A stretch of 64,000 nucleotides of DNA from Corynespora cassiicola (taxonomy: Eukaryota; Ascomycota; Dothideomycetes; Pleosporales; Corynesporascaceae), in NCBI GenBank assembly GCA_022059125.1, contig JAEUWY010000004.1, positions 3,720,001-3,784,000 of the forward strand, in the 5' to 3' direction. Positions 11,094-22,741 of the stretch are shown here, in pieces; the first letter of the stretch is position 1; each line of letters opens with the position of its first letter. The position numbers were made by a program, and so were the translations under genes. The notes beneath the pieces were generated by a model. That model was not told the origin of the DNA. It made no database searches and was given only the letters and a program-made list of their open reading frames with translations.

Positions 11094-13574
11094 TCACCAC
11101 TTGAAGCTCTCCTCAAAATACTCAACGCCGCTGTGCCCCCTGCCGAGCGCCTGAACGCTCGCCCTACGCGCTTGGTCCGCCATCTGACCAGGGCCACAAG
11201 CTACTATCGCGAGCTGCCCCTCGCCCACCTCAGACGCTGCATCCTCAACCACCTCGTCGATATCCGGTCTTCCACCCTCAATCCTCACTCCCTTGATCTC
11301 TTCGGCAATAGCGTCATCCTTGGGCTCTTCATCCTGTGTGACGTGCACCTCGAGAATGACGCGCTCGTCTTCTAGCAGCGCCCTAAAGTCCCGCACGACG
11401 GACGCGAGAAATGCATGTTCCCGCACCGCCCATACAATCTTTAACCGAGTGACAGGCGTCTCCCCAGATAGCAGGTTTGCAAGATGAGACAACGGGACCG
11501 CGACTCCTGTACCGCCTACGATGAACAAAATGTTGGCAAAGCTGCGAAGAGGGACGGTATGGCCATATGGACCTTCGACCAAGACACGTAGGCTCTGTGG
11601 GCGCAGAGCGCACGATTTGGCGAGGCGGGAGGTAAAGCCGTCGTAGGGCCGGATCAAGAAGACCAGGGATGATGAGTCGGATGCAGATGGAGCGAGCAAG
11701 GCATCGGATTCAGTGGATTCATTCGAGTTGGTGCGTCGAGGGGAGGGCCGAATATGTGGTGCTACAGGCGGCTCAGGGGAGTCGGGCGAGTCCTTGGACG
11801 CCACATAGGCCAAAGTGAAGGGATGGTTCTGGTGGGCATAGAGAAAGTTATTCAGAACATAGATGTAATAGTACGTTCCTGGCTGGGGTGTGTAAATACT
11901 ATGCGAGGATGGTACCTCCAATGTTACCAAGTGCGAGGCCGGGTCATACGTGGCGTTTGCTTTGGTACTCCAGAAACGGCGATCATAAGCAAGAACCCGG
12001 AAGCCTCGGAGGCCGCGATCCCATATCCAGATTGCGAGACAGGGCCAGATGAAGATGTTGAAATCGCCGTCAGGAAATATTTCGACATGACTAGAGTTAT
12101 AAGCGAAGTGGAAACGTGGGATGGAGTAGCCAGGAGACATACTAGTACATGGTCCAAAGGACTACGATTGAGAAAACGATGTGGATTACAAGGAAAATCT
12201 CATAATGGGAGCGTCGAAGGCCGTATACCGAGAATGCTAGTAGAGCGCACATGAATATCGTCGCAAGCTCTCCGTTCCAGAAATAATGCTTGTGGAAATA
12301 TCGCCAAAGGTTGGACCATCCGCCACCTAATAAGTCAGCATGTACTCTGCTTCATGGTGGATCAACTCACTTTCGTGGATCATGATGGTGTATCCAATAG
12401 AGTGAATTACAGCCTGCACTGTGGAAACTCTTGCGACCCAACGGTGGAAGTTGTTATAAGCCCCAAACCCCCATCCGGTCAGCCACATTAGAGTGTTGTT
12501 CCTCGTCCCGAAGAGCCATATCAGCGGAAAATTTGCGACCGAGATAATACCAGTTCTGTCCGAGACGTACCGACAGAGCTGCACCCATTCGTTTGACCAG
12601 TAGAGATTACCATGGGTAACGCGGTAATTTGTGGCACAAACAATGATGTTTAACAGGACAAATGCAGAAATGGTGAGACTTTGGACACGAGGCGGAATGG
12701 TGCACCACCAGACATTCTGGGAGCAACGATAACCAAAAGTTGCTGGGTAGAGGACGTGACGTTTGATCAGAGCATACGGTTTTCTGAAAATGCTGTATGT
12801 GCCGAGCTGGGTCTGGTTTTCCAGGCTTGAATCGTCTTTCGGTATGGGCTGCCATCCATTTCGTCTCAAATTGGAGATGAGGGAGACTAGACGGGCCCCA
12901 ATTCCGATGGCAACAACGCCTATCCAAAAGTAGAACATGCACCACCTGAAGCGTGAATGAGTGAAATGTCTGCATATTTCAGATCCAAAACTTACCCATA
13001 TAACCAATGAAAGTCATACATAGAAAAGGCGGCATCCTGGCACGCTTGTTAGCCTTTGCGTCACACTGGTATAGGTCTCACTGACAAGGGTACTATGACT
13101 CCTTTGGAAGAATGATTCATCGGGTATGATCACTTCATTCAAAATAGGAAATGTCAGAGCCTCATCTGCACCTAGCCGTCGAATCCCGGCGATCTGTTCT
13201 GGGGTAAAGTCGGATATGATATCGTACGGAGGTAGCGTCGTGTTCGCGAGCCTCTGGCATGTCTCACTAGCCGAATCAATCCATTCATTGCGGCCTTCGT
13301 CGACACAAAACTCATGAAAACATAGGTAAAGAGAGGTAGCCCTCTGCAGGCTATGACACGATCTGAACTTCTTGGAGCCTGCCTCTGTGTCGTTAAAATT
13401 CACATAGTTGATATTGAGCTCGCAGCCGTCGAAGCACCACTTTTGGTATCGAAGAGAAAGCGCCCCTCGAGAGCTCCCGAGAAAGAAGAGCAGGATAATG
13501 GGCTTGCTACGCATGAGCGGCAGATGCGGAGGGGATAGGGTGGGAGATGGAGACGATGTCTGAGATAGACCCAT
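11094..13574 (-). CDS. Ferric-chelate reductase (FRE family)
   Basis: Five exons: 13574-13086, 13036-12996, 12945-12371, 12326-12143 and 12090-11094; 761 aa, frame closed. The N-terminal ~160 residues are extracellular and Cys-containing after a hydrophobic leader. The leader may start at the second Met (base 13514), whose downstream segment is a cleaner signal peptide. The ferric-reductase membrane domain holds the paired haem histidines in HRWVARVSTVQAVIHSIG and in a later pair ending RRSHYEIFLVIHI. The FAD site is HPFTLAY, the NADPH site GGTGVAVPLSHL, then ACGPGQMAD, and the protein ends FEESFKW as is usual. It reduces Fe(III) or Cu(II) chelates at the plasma membrane before uptake. The weakest call is the first 5' splice site (GTCAGT), chosen because it alone keeps the frame. 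Confidence 0.93.
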
Positions 13575-14037
13575 AGGAAAAATCTAATCAGATTGCGCAC
13601 GGACCATTGTCATCCGACATTGCGAGTGGCACGCCTAATGTCCGCATGAACGCCGCTTTTTTGGGCGGTGAAGCATGGCATGCATGAGGCTGTCGTTAGC
13701 TTGGCCACGCTGAGGTTTTTTGGGAGCTTCTAAACTTGCTTGAATGACTGAGTGTTGATAAAAATGTCAACGTCTCACCTCATCTCGTGCGCGACGCTAA
13801 ACGGCACGTGATAAAGTCTACCCCGCACCGTGCATGAGGTCCCTGCATGTCGGATCATCGCATGAACGTTGCGACCCAAAGCAAAAAAGCTGGTCTGATA
13901 GATTTTGGTTGAGAGCATTCTCCTTTCTTCTCCCTCAAACCAGTCACTCTGGCTTCATCACCTTCATTCATTAAGACATCAATTCTCTACGACCTTGACA
14001 TCTGGAAGCACTCTTCCAAGGTCATGTATGAAGCACC
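13575..14037. promoter_or_regulatory. Divergent promoter, ferric reductase / F-box-like gene
   Basis: This 463-bp interval has no coding signal. CA/CT-rich leader sequence precedes the plus-strand start. No iron-regulatory element could be assigned with confidence. Confidence 0.4.
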
Positions 14038-14871
14038 ATGTCCACTATCGAAATGAAATCACCTTTTCTTGCGCTTCCCGCCGAGCTCCGCGTACATATT
14101 CTCTCATATGCACTGATCCAGCAGCCAAACACTGGCTTCACCCGAACCCGCCCCAAAGACGAGTCATCGTACCATGGCATTGTCCTTGACGACAGTTACT
14201 CTTCGTCCGACCACCTCAGCATTCTCCTCACTTGTCGTCAGTTTCGACAGGACATAACTTCTCAGGCCTTTAAGAGCACATCGTTCGTGATAACCGACAT
14301 CTACTCATCGCTCTCCACGCTTCTCCAGCCCCTGCAGCCATACCATATCAGCAGCCTCCGAAAGATCAGCTTCGTAGCAGGTGCGCGCCAGTTCCGCGAA
14401 ATGGTCCACTGGTATCGTTGGCCATTCAACATGGAATCGCTTCGCCTCGAAGAACTTGCCGTCGTCATGCACCGCTCCGCACATTGGCATTATCCCTCCG
14501 ACTTTACAACTGATATGGTTGGCTTGTTGCGGCGACTCCAGAACGTGGAGATGCTGAAGTTTGTTCGTAATGCTGCCAATGTAAAGGGATTCTTTCACAC
14601 ATGGTACAATCGCCTCGTAGGGTTGATCCTAAAAGAGGATCATTTTCAAAGGTATGACGCGGCGGGGGCACCAAACGTTGAGGTTACGTGGTGGGAGTGG
14701 AGCTTTGACGAGGGCGAAAGCTCATTTCAGCTTGACGCGCGGCCACCAAAAAAAATTGTACCTGAAGACGAGTATATGGAATTTGTAAAACCAAAGGTAG
14801 AGAGGCTAGTGAAGGATATGGAGATGGAAGAGGAGGATCCTGACCCCAGAGCTAGGAATGGCTGGCCTTGA
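14038..14871 (+). CDS. F-box-like hypothetical protein
   Basis: Single exon, 277 aa. The N-terminus LALPAELRVHILSYAL matches the F-box core (LPxEl...I) found at the start of many short fungal F-box-like proteins. A predicted helical and strand region follows, with a LLTCRQFRQD segment (the usual 'tCr' motif after an F-box) and a Trp-rich middle (HWYRWPFNMESLRLEEL). The C-terminal ~40 residues are acidic. F-box proteins recruit targets to SCF ubiquitin ligases, but no target can be inferred. The start is the first Met in the frame, with the F-box following directly. It could also be one of the fungal families that share only the N-terminal F-box-like motif. Confidence 0.8.
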   Translation: MSTIEMKSPFLALPAELRVHILSYALIQQPNTGFTRTRPKDESSYHGIVLDDSYSSSDHLSILLTCRQFRQDITSQAFKSTSFVITDIYSSLSTLLQPLQPYHISSLRKISFVAGARQFREMVHWYRWPFNMESLRLEELAVVMHRSAHWHYPSDFTTDMVGLLRRLQNVEMLKFVRNAANVKGFFHTWYNRLVGLILKEDHFQRYDAAGAPNVEVTWWEWSFDEGESSFQLDARPPKKIVPEDEYMEFVKPKVERLVKDMEMEEEDPDPRARNGWP

Positions 14872-15018
14872 GAAGCTCTTATGGATCTTAGTTTCCATCA
14901 AGGCACCTTTTTGTTTTTTAAGGACTCGGTGTTCGCAAACTGGACGCGGCGCAGTGAAGTTTGACACAAAGCGCTTTGGGTATTAAACACTCCTTGGCTA
15001 GAGATTCTGGAATACTAG

Positions 15019-17319
15019 CTATACAATCTGCACATCTCTCCACTTATCATCTGGCCATTCAATCTTCCCGCGCCGAAATGTTGTCTTCTGAGATGGAATC
15101 ACACCAATATCGAATGAAACCAGCAAGACTCCAAATCTTTCGAAACAATTCATTTGTCTAGGAGCTTGCACCAGTGCAAGTCCCATACATACGGTTCCTG
15201 TTTCCTCCCAGGCAAGATCCTGCAAGTCCGCCATGATGAGCGGCAAGAAAAAGTGAGGACCATGGGGGATATCTTCAGGACGGTCCACATACATAACATG
15301 GTCCGTTATGCTCGGTAAGCCATGAACGACCCATTCAGTTGCTGCAGAATTAGAAGACTCGGAGATGTCTGCCGGAGGCTCGGAGCGCAGGTCAAGTAGC
15401 ACGCCCTCAGCATGTAAAATTGTTGAATCCTTAGAATCGATGCGTACATTTGTGTTCTCCACCAAGCGGTACCTCAAGTCTGAATGGTGCTTTATTGGCG
15501 CTGCGATGCTTGTCCACGACCAGGTCGGTGCATCCATCAACCTCGGAGCCTCTTTAACGTCGTCATACAGTAGCCAGAGGAGATCTACGGCAAGAAAATC
15601 AGACCATATGCCGTTAATACTTGTCCAGCCTGTCTTTCTTGAAAAATCGGTCATAACGCCGCTGATCGCGGGGAGGCGATCGGTGGCAACACTAAGGTCC
15701 CGTTGGGTGAATATACGCAGATTGTGATGCCATAATTGCAAGGCATCATGAGTTCCCATGTAACCGTCTGCATCTGGCAAACCATCTCCAGGGTTAATTC
15801 GAATTTGTCGGATGCCGACTGGCTTGATGTAATTCAGAGGCATACTCGTGTCGCCCTCCTCCATGCTACAAGTGTTGCATTCCCAGAAGAGATGTGACGA
15901 GAAATATAGCTTTCTGGGAGCTAATGCTCGTTCCTGAAAAGTCCATCCACGGGTGTGGAATTTTGAATTGATGAATCGTCTGATACCAGTGTGTTTGGGT
16001 GGGCGATTCAGAATACTAATGTATTCCGTTGGTTTCATATGACTTAATATGTCGCAATTTTGAACGCTACGGGGATCCCGTCGTGAGAATAGACCTTCTT
16101 TTGCGCCAGAAGCCCCCAACGCAACGATGGTAAGCAGCGCGTGCTGGTATACGTCACACATGGTTGTGGCCTCTCTTTGCCAATCCTGTGCATCATCCTG
16201 TACGATGCACATGGAATCTACCCATAGGTATTGGCCACCCATGTTGTGGACCACTTTTATTGCGTCTTGAATGGTACAAGGAAGGTCCTTGATTGGGATA
16301 GACTGTTTGAATTCTTCGTATCGAGCTCTTTTAGTGGTCAGGACGGGTTCTGTCCCCCAACAATAGCTGAGCGCATAATATGCCACTTTTATGGGCAATG
16401 TATGTGTTTCAACTAGAGAAGCTTGATCCTTGCCGGTAATTGCAATTACACGTGTTGGCATCCAGTCAGGCTCGAAGCGCGGGCAATCCTGGTGATTGTT
16501 GAGACAGCGTTGAAGCCAGGATTGACCAATGTCAAGACAGTCTCTTGATGCTGTGTATAAGGAGCTAATCGGTCGCATCCTAGTTCCTTTGTAGCGCAAA
16601 GATGAGAATGTATCGATGGAAACTTCGGGGAGGATAATGCATTGGTCAAGATCGTCTTTTACCGACACAGTCATCTCTATTCGGATATGGGCCACCTTGT
16701 TATTGTGATACGTCGCCGATAACTCTGTATCAACAGCACAATCTGTAAACTCTTCTCTCCTTTCATACATATAGCATCTTATGTCAATGATTGTGCAGGA
16801 AAGGCAGCCTTGAACGGCTGACTCATGAATCTCTTGATACTGGACCCTCCGATGGGTATTGGGTATCTTCACATCAATAGCCTCCACCCCTGCTGGAACA
16901 AAAGCAGGAGGATCCGGATCTAAACCGCCACTCATGAATGGATGTTGCTCCTCTCCATCGCTATCGTCATATGCCTGGCCCGAGATTTTGTCGTCTAACA
17001 TGCAGGATGGGCCGAAAAGTGTACGGTCCATTTCGTGAAACAACATCCTACAATATTGGCACAATATGAATGGCTGCTCTTCTTCCAATGAAGGCAGAGA
17101 TCGTTCCTTTTCTGTCAGGGGAGTGAATCCGATGTCCCAGGTAGGGCGCCATTTCATGGTAGGTACTGAGTCAGGCGTCATGATCGAGCAACAAACGTCT
17201 CGAATGGTGTTGGTGGTGGAAGATGTAGGTATAGATTTTTCTGTCTCTCCTCGAGTTGGTTTCACAGATGTTTCCAAATCTGTGTGGGCAATCCGGTCGA
17301 GTATTGATATTGGCGGCAA
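15019..17319 (-). CDS. Heterokaryon incompatibility (HET) domain protein
   Basis: One uninterrupted frame of 766 aa. The HET domain (PF06985) occupies roughly residues 310-460, with its three blocks: YYALSYCWG, then LPCTIQDAIKVVHNMGGQYLWVDSMCIVQDD in shortened form (LWVDSMCIVQDD is the key part), and RGWTFQERALAPRKLYFS. Flanking regions are variable, with several CxxC-like pairs near residues 85-180. HET proteins trigger cell death after fusion of incompatible hyphae, and other members act in fungal immune-like recognition. No NACHT, NTPase or repeat domain is fused, so this is a stand-alone HET protein. Its recognition partner is unknown. Confidence 0.93.
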   Translation of the reverse strand: MPPISILDRIAHTDLETSVKPTRGETEKSIPTSSTTNTIRDVCCSIMTPDSVPTMKWRPTWDIGFTPLTEKERSLPSLEEEQPFILCQYCRMLFHEMDRTLFGPSCMLDDKISGQAYDDSDGEEQHPFMSGGLDPDPPAFVPAGVEAIDVKIPNTHRRVQYQEIHESAVQGCLSCTIIDIRCYMYERREEFTDCAVDTELSATYHNNKVAHIRIEMTVSVKDDLDQCIILPEVSIDTFSSLRYKGTRMRPISSLYTASRDCLDIGQSWLQRCLNNHQDCPRFEPDWMPTRVIAITGKDQASLVETHTLPIKVAYYALSYCWGTEPVLTTKRARYEEFKQSIPIKDLPCTIQDAIKVVHNMGGQYLWVDSMCIVQDDAQDWQREATTMCDVYQHALLTIVALGASGAKEGLFSRRDPRSVQNCDILSHMKPTEYISILNRPPKHTGIRRFINSKFHTRGWTFQERALAPRKLYFSSHLFWECNTCSMEEGDTSMPLNYIKPVGIRQIRINPGDGLPDADGYMGTHDALQLWHHNLRIFTQRDLSVATDRLPAISGVMTDFSRKTGWTSINGIWSDFLAVDLLWLLYDDVKEAPRLMDAPTWSWTSIAAPIKHHSDLRYRLVENTNVRIDSKDSTILHAEGVLLDLRSEPPADISESSNSAATEWVVHGLPSITDHVMYVDRPEDIPHGPHFFLPLIMADLQDLAWEETGTVCMGLALVQAPRQMNCFERFGVLLVSFDIGVIPSQKTTFRRGKIEWPDDKWRDVQIV

Positions 17320-17562
17320 GGCTGACGGGTAGATAGTATGTTTTCAGGTTCCATCAGTTTAGAGTATGATGCCAGATTTTGGCGTGCACGGGGAATAAGA
17401 ATTGCGAGGTCTATCGCTCAATTGCTTAATAGTATTGCTGATGAACACGATCTGTTTTTAGCCCTCGTATCTTAGATGGCAGTCCGATTAGTCAGCAAAT
17501 CCTGCCAGGCTGCCATAACCGAACCGCGCGGCCCGCTGACAGAGCTGCACGACACCCCCGTT

Positions 17563-19031
17563 CTACTCGTCATCATCAGTCGTCGTTTTTCTATCTGCTT
17601 TTACCACGAAGAACCAACTCGTACTGACGGCAGCCAGGCAAGCTGAAAGTAATCCGATTGAGGTGATGTAACTGATTCGATACGTTGGCCCAAACTTCGG
17701 CTGGTATATTTGAGGGCCAACAATGCCCATCAGCTGGCAGCTGGCATTGGTGAGGCCGATAGCCAATCCAGCTGTTGTCGTCCCTTTCGCTGCACGAATC
17801 CTTTCAGGCCAGATTATAGCGAAGAATGACTGAGATGCAGCCGTCGCGATCATGACGAAAACATATTTCGCAACAGCATTCTTCACCGTTATTAGCAATA
17901 TGTAGCAGATTATCTGCGTGATTTCGACGCCCAACCCTGCAACCCACGGGGAGAGTCGTTTGGTGTGGATAAAAAAGGCAAGCGTGAGGAGAATCACGAA
18001 TACCAGTGTGAAGGGCGGCATCGTCATAACCTGGCTGATTGCAGTATTCGAAATCCCCAGCTCATAGATCACGGTCGGCAATACAAACGAGATACCCCAG
18101 CCTCCAATTCCATGCGTAATCCAGATCATCAAAAAGGGGACAAAGGTTGGGTCCTTGAAGAGGCCTTTGATCTGCTCAAAGTCGAAGGTCTTCGCTTTCA
18201 TCGTCGGTGCCTGTTTTGGGAGATCGGCAAGGATGGCGTCGCGCTCGTTTTCATCCAAAAAATTTACGGTTTCTGGATAATTCGGAAGGTAGAACCAAGT
18301 GTAAAGCGCACACAGAATGGCTGGAATTCCTTCGAGAATGAAAAGCTGGACACGTCAGAACAATTCCACGAAGCCTGTAGGGCACTCACCCATCTCCATC
18401 CAGCCAGCCCAGCCGCTCCATTCATGAAGGATATTGCGTATGCCAAAAGGCCGCTAATAGTTCCAGAAAACATGCCACAGGCGTAAAAGAACGCGATTCG
18501 TAGGGGTAGTCGATGAGTCGGATACCAAAAGCTGAAGTGGTATAGCACTCCCGGGTAGAATCCTGCCTCAGCGGCTCCCAAAAAGAACCGACATGCCAGA
18601 ATGCCTGCATAATTCTGAGTTGCACCCTGGCACATGCTCACGATACCCCAGGTAAACATGATCCTTGACATCCATACCGAAGGGCTGAAGTGCTTCAGAG
18701 CGAGCGTGGCGAGAGGCTCGAAAAACATATAAGGATAGTAAAAAATCGACAAGGCCCATGCCCATTGTGCAGAAGAGAGGTTTCCAAGCTGTTTATGTAT
18801 ACCGGTGCCTTCCTCGAGGTTCATAATGGCGGTATTGGAGATGTTGCTGACATGGATGCGCATGATGAGATAAACAAAGGCATACCACAGGAGAAGTCGT
18901 TTATCGACTTTGCGATGGGCAGTTTTGAGAAGCGTTTTTGCATCATCGGATCGGATATCAGACTCTGCAGAAGAAGAATTTACTTCTGGAGCCGACGGGT
19001 TCTTTTCAACTTCTGGCAAAGTCATCTTCAT
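17563..19031 (-). CDS. MFS transporter, Dal5/Tna1-like
   Basis: Two exons, 19031-18390 and 18345-17563, with a 44-nt intron; 474 aa. The splice restores GWRW-LFILEGIPAILCAL, the mid-protein signature of the Dal5 family. The N-terminal cytosolic tail contains the KVDKRLLLWYAFVYLIMRI entry into TM1, then NISNTAIMN and a CRFFLGAAEAGFYPG segment. Twelve membrane segments are predicted, with a short acidic C-terminus. It should take up an organic anion or small nitrogenous compound. The 493-bp promoter is shared with the divergent 2-oxoglutarate oxygenase, so the two may work on one substrate (inference). MTLPE at 19025 is an alternative start. Confidence 0.92.
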
Positions 19032-19524
19032 CGATTCGAAATGATTGAACAGGTTGTATGGAAGGTCGGTGCAGTAAGCCGGAGAAAATCTTCATGGGGT
19101 CCAGCTGCCCTGCTTTCGGAGATCCGCGTATCGCAGAATCTTGCTCCTGATCCTCTGGACTTTTTCGACTCAACGATATCGATCTGTTCAAGCACGCCAT
19201 CATTCAAAAGCTTAAGGCTCCTGTGAGTGGTGCGGTAATGTCTCAACTTGGCTAAGGAGGGCTTATCTCCGGATACGCTTGCGTTTATTTCAATGATAAA
19301 TCGCGGGCAGCGCGGTTTTGCATACCCGATCAACATCTTTGTTTGGTGGTGCTGTTGTCTAGTCATCAAAGCACGAATCTTGGCAGGGAATTGCGTGCTC
19401 GCTACTCCACTTTGGCCCTGACGTCGGTTGACATTCGGAACGGTACCGAAGTAGTCCTATATTTATGCGCGTTGACGTTTGCTTGTGGCGGGGTAAGTGC
19501 TCTAGCAACTTCACAATCAACAAG
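19032..19524. promoter_or_regulatory. Divergent promoter, Dal5-type carrier / 2OG oxygenase
   Basis: This 493-bp interval between divergent starts holds the palindromic CGG-N7-CCG element listed separately at 19434-19450. The site is 75-91 bp before the oxygenase start codon. No other gene is supported here. Confidence 0.5.
19434..19450. promoter_or_regulatory. CGG-N7-CCG palindrome, candidate Zn2Cys6 operator
   Basis: TTCGGAACGGTACCGAA has 5-bp inverted arms TTCGG/CCGAA around 7 bases. It is the best-formed of three CGG-N7-CCG elements in the promoters of this block; the others are at 22329-22341 and 24644-24656. Confidence 0.45.
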
Positions 19525-20735
19525 ATGCCTTCAGCTGTGACCCCGGAGCTTGAACCCCTACCAAGATGGAAGCGTCCAGGAAAGACCAATGAAGAGCTGG
19601 AATGGGCCGAAATCAAGGTCATTGATCTCTCAATTTTTGATGAGCCAGGAGGCAAACAGAAGCTAGCTGAAGATCTAAGAGATGCTGTAAGGACAGTGCA
19701 CAAGAGGCAACTATTATCACTAATGGACCAAAGGTTCATAAAACAGGATTCTTCAGCGTTGTAGGCACTGGTCTTACGAGCCAAGATGTCGAACGTCAAT
19801 ATGATATTGGTCAATCGTATTTCAATCTGCCATTGGAAGAGAGGGCCGACCCAAAATATCGTTGCGACTTCGCTAAAGGAAATTACTTTGGGTATCGTGC
19901 GGTAAGGTTATCAACTGGCATATGTATGTTCATCAACTCACTTAAGCCACTGTAGGCAAATGAAAAGACCATAATGGGAACTGATGTGCTTGATAACGTT
20001 GAATCGGTCAATATCCCCAAGTTCATCCCACAAAACGCACACGAGCCCTTTCATCCATATCTCCATTACTTTCGCGCTGAAATCGAGGATTTTTCGAGAA
20101 GATCACTAGAACTGGCATCAAAGATCTTCACACTTTTCTCAATCATCCTGGAACTACCTGAAGATTATTTTTCCAAACGTCATCTCTACGAAGACAAAAG
20201 CGAAGACCATCTCCGGTACATGATCTATCGTCCGCGAAGCGAGGAAGACGATGCCAAGGTGGAAAACACCTGGTCTAGAGCTCACACAGATTTTGGCTCT
20301 TTGACCCTTCTCTGGAGCCAGAATGTCGCCGGTCTTCAACTTAAGACCCCAGCTGGCGAGTGGAAATACGTACCACCCGTGGATAATGGAATCATTTGCA
20401 ATGTCGGGGATACACTTGACTTCTGGTCTGCAGGCTACCTCAAGTCAACGATTCACAGAGTTCAAAGACCACCCAAGGATCAATCGCACATTCATCGTCT
20501 TGGTCTATTTTATTTTGTTCGTCCGGGCGACGAAGTGGATATCAAACCCGCACCTTCGCCATTATTGAGACGCTTGGGCAAGATTGCTGAAGATTCGGAG
20601 AATGCTGCGCCTGTAAAAGGGTATGAGTATGTCAGAGAGAGAGTCAAGAACTATCATAATCACAACGACTATGCAGATCGCAAAGGTCAGAAATTCAAGG
20701 TCGGTAACCTAGAAATCGAGGATGAAGCTGCGTAG
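19525..20735 (+). CDS. 2-oxoglutarate/Fe(II)-dependent oxygenase, isopenicillin-N-synthase-like
   Basis: Three exons: 19525-19686, 19734-19901 and 19956-20735; 369 aa, frame closed. Exon 1 encodes the IKVIDLSIF strand of the DIOX_N domain; exon 2 adds GFFSVVGTGL and the FNLPLEER helix typical of this family. The iron ligands are His220 and Asp222 (AHTDFG) and His277 (STIHRV). Arg291 (HRLGLFYF) is the likely 2-oxoglutarate anchor, although the usual RxS is RLG here. Members hydroxylate or desaturate small molecules, and many fungal paralogues work in secondary or nutrient metabolism. It lies between a Dal5-type carrier and an M20 amidohydrolase. The second exon junction (A-A before NEKT) is the least certain call. 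Confidence 0.9.
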
Positions 20736-20847
20736 TGACCAACGCACAATAAAATGACTGCAAATCGGATGCTGAACAGAATAATTTTCATTATGCTCGT
20801 AGTAAATAATAAAACAATGTGTTCAACAAGAGCTCAAAATTACAAAT

Positions 20848-22199
20848 TTAGTCGTCAATCTTTTCAAAGTCGGCCCATGCTGCGTTTGCGATTTTCCCGT
20901 CCATCAATACTCGCAATGCCAACATTGCCATTCCCTTTGCGCACTTGAGCGCGGCTTCATGCCCCTCATCTGTACCTGCTGCCGCCGCAAACTGGGGGTT
21001 GTGACCAGCCACATCAGGAGTGGTCGGGATCACGAAAGCTCCGTGAAAGCTCGGGACAATATGCGAGACATTACCCATATCAGTTGATGCATTCATCTCC
21101 TTCTCTTGATGAATCTGGACACGAGAGCCCAGGGACTCCATGTCCTTGGCGTATGTCTCGCATAATGTCTGGTTTGCGCGAAGATTCAAGTACGTCGGTG
21201 ACCTACAGCCTGTCAGTTTGGAACTTGGAATAGCATTCGAAGATGAACTTACACTTTGTACTCGACTGTACAGCCGGTTGCCAATGCGCCAGCCTCGATG
21301 CACTTCTTCACCCGCTCCAACAATTTATCTGCTCTGTCGATCTTCGGGCTCCTCACATTCCAGTTCATGCGCGTGTACTCAGTGATGACATTTGGAACAG
21401 TACCACCGACCTCAATTACACCATGTACTCTCTCATCAGTCTCCATCTGCTGCCTCAGCAACCCGACATTGGAGTAAGCCGCAACAGCGGCATCCAATGC
21501 GTTGACGCCATTCCAAGGTTCGCCTGCTGCGTGTGCGGGCTTTCCGCGGAATTCCGTTCGGAATTTGTGCGATGCTATGAGTTTGAATCCAGCCAAGCCG
21601 TCATACTGCACGCCTTTGTTGAAAATCTGATGCGAGGATGTCGGATGCGCCATGATGGCAGCAGCAGGCTTATCCGCAAAGGCACCCGCGTCAATGAGCT
21701 TTGCCTTGCCGCCTCCTCCCTCTTCAGCTGGAGTTCCCAGGATTCGCACTCGGCCCTCAATACCGTGGGTTTTGAGGGCCTCGGCAGCAGCAAGGAAGGT
21801 TGCAACGGAAGATGTAGCGATCAAGTTGTGTCCACATGCGTGGCCAATCTCGGGCAAGGCATCGTATTCGGCGCAGATGATAACTAGACGTCCGCCAGAT
21901 CCTACCTCAGCTTCGAAGCTCGTGTCAAGTCCATAGGTATGGCGCTTTACGGCAAAGCCCCGGTCTTCCAAGAATTTGGTCAGGGTATCATGTGCAAAAT
22001 ATTCTTGGTAGGCTGTTTCGGGATGGGAGTGCAGAGCTCGGTTGATCTCATGGAGAGATTTGTTGGAATCATCAATTTTTGAAACAATAGTCTGCTGTAT
22101 GAGGGACATTTTCGAATCGGGAGCAGATTTGGAGTATGAGCCACCACCAAGTGAATGGGGTTCGTCACCTGGGATTGAAGACTTGTTCAAGATTACCAT
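20848..22199 (-). CDS. M20-family metallopeptidase / amidohydrolase (ACY1L2-like)
   Basis: Two exons, 22199-21253 and 21202-20848, with a 50-nt intron; 433 aa. Motifs of the M20 amidohydrolase group are visible: HSHPETAYQE near residue 57, EYDALPEIGHACGHN (with Cys122 and His124 as metal ligands), PAEEGGGGK near 157-164 (catalytic/metal Glu) and MAHPT at 183-187. The dimerisation lid follows, with GKPAHAAGEPWNGVNALDA. These enzymes hydrolyse amide bonds of N-acyl amino acids, aminobenzoyl-glutamate or auxin conjugates. There is no signal peptide, so it is probably cytosolic. It is divergent from the Zn2Cys6 regulator and tail-to-tail with the oxygenase. The true start could be the internal MSLIQ Met (residue 31). 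Confidence 0.92.
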
Positions 22200-22741
22200 T
22201 TTGAATGAAGAGTAGAAGAATCAGAGAAACGAGGGATTACGCATAGAAGAGTTAACCTACTGAGGCCCAGGCGATATTTCAAGACTAAATATCCGCTAGC
22301 ATAGAACGTTAGACTACAGCACGTGGCTCGGTGTTGATCCGCAATCCGTGGATATTGGTAAATGCTATACTGACGGCTATTCCAGCGGACGGCAATCTTG
22401 CATTGAGACATGGATACGATGGGCAGAATATTGGGCTTCATGGTGACCAAATGGTTTATGTCAGACAAGGCACTTTTTTGGAAAGTCCCCACACTCTTCC
22501 GAAGGGTTTCGGCCCACTGGTGAGAGTTTTCAAAGTGTTGCCAAAGTTAGCCCGAAGCGATAAACCCGGGCGGCAGATCTTATCGGAATTGATGCGTTCA
22601 AGTCCGCAGTCATGTGGAGCGCTAGCGATAAGAATAGCCGCTCGCGTCGGCTATCTGCTCCACCCTCATCACTTCGGGACCTGCTACATATTATCGCCGC
22701 CAACATGGCTCGACTCCGCACGACAACCATTGCCCTCTCGC
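22200..22741. promoter_or_regulatory. Divergent promoter, M20 amidohydrolase / Zn2Cys6 regulator
   Basis: The plus-strand frame is open through most of this interval, but the protein has no family features until about base 22740, so I treat it mainly as promoter and leader. It holds CGG-N7-CCG at 22329-22341. Confidence 0.45.
22329..22341. promoter_or_regulatory. CGG-N7-CCG element
   Basis: CGG, seven bases, then CCG. It lies 130 bp upstream of the M20 amidohydrolase start and about 400 bp upstream of the favoured regulator start, so it could serve both divergent genes. Confidence 0.35.

Noticed and set aside
10869..11375. 168-codon plus-strand frame overlapping the 3' end of the ferric reductase
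   Set aside because: More than half lies opposite the NADPH-binding exon of the reductase; no family features.
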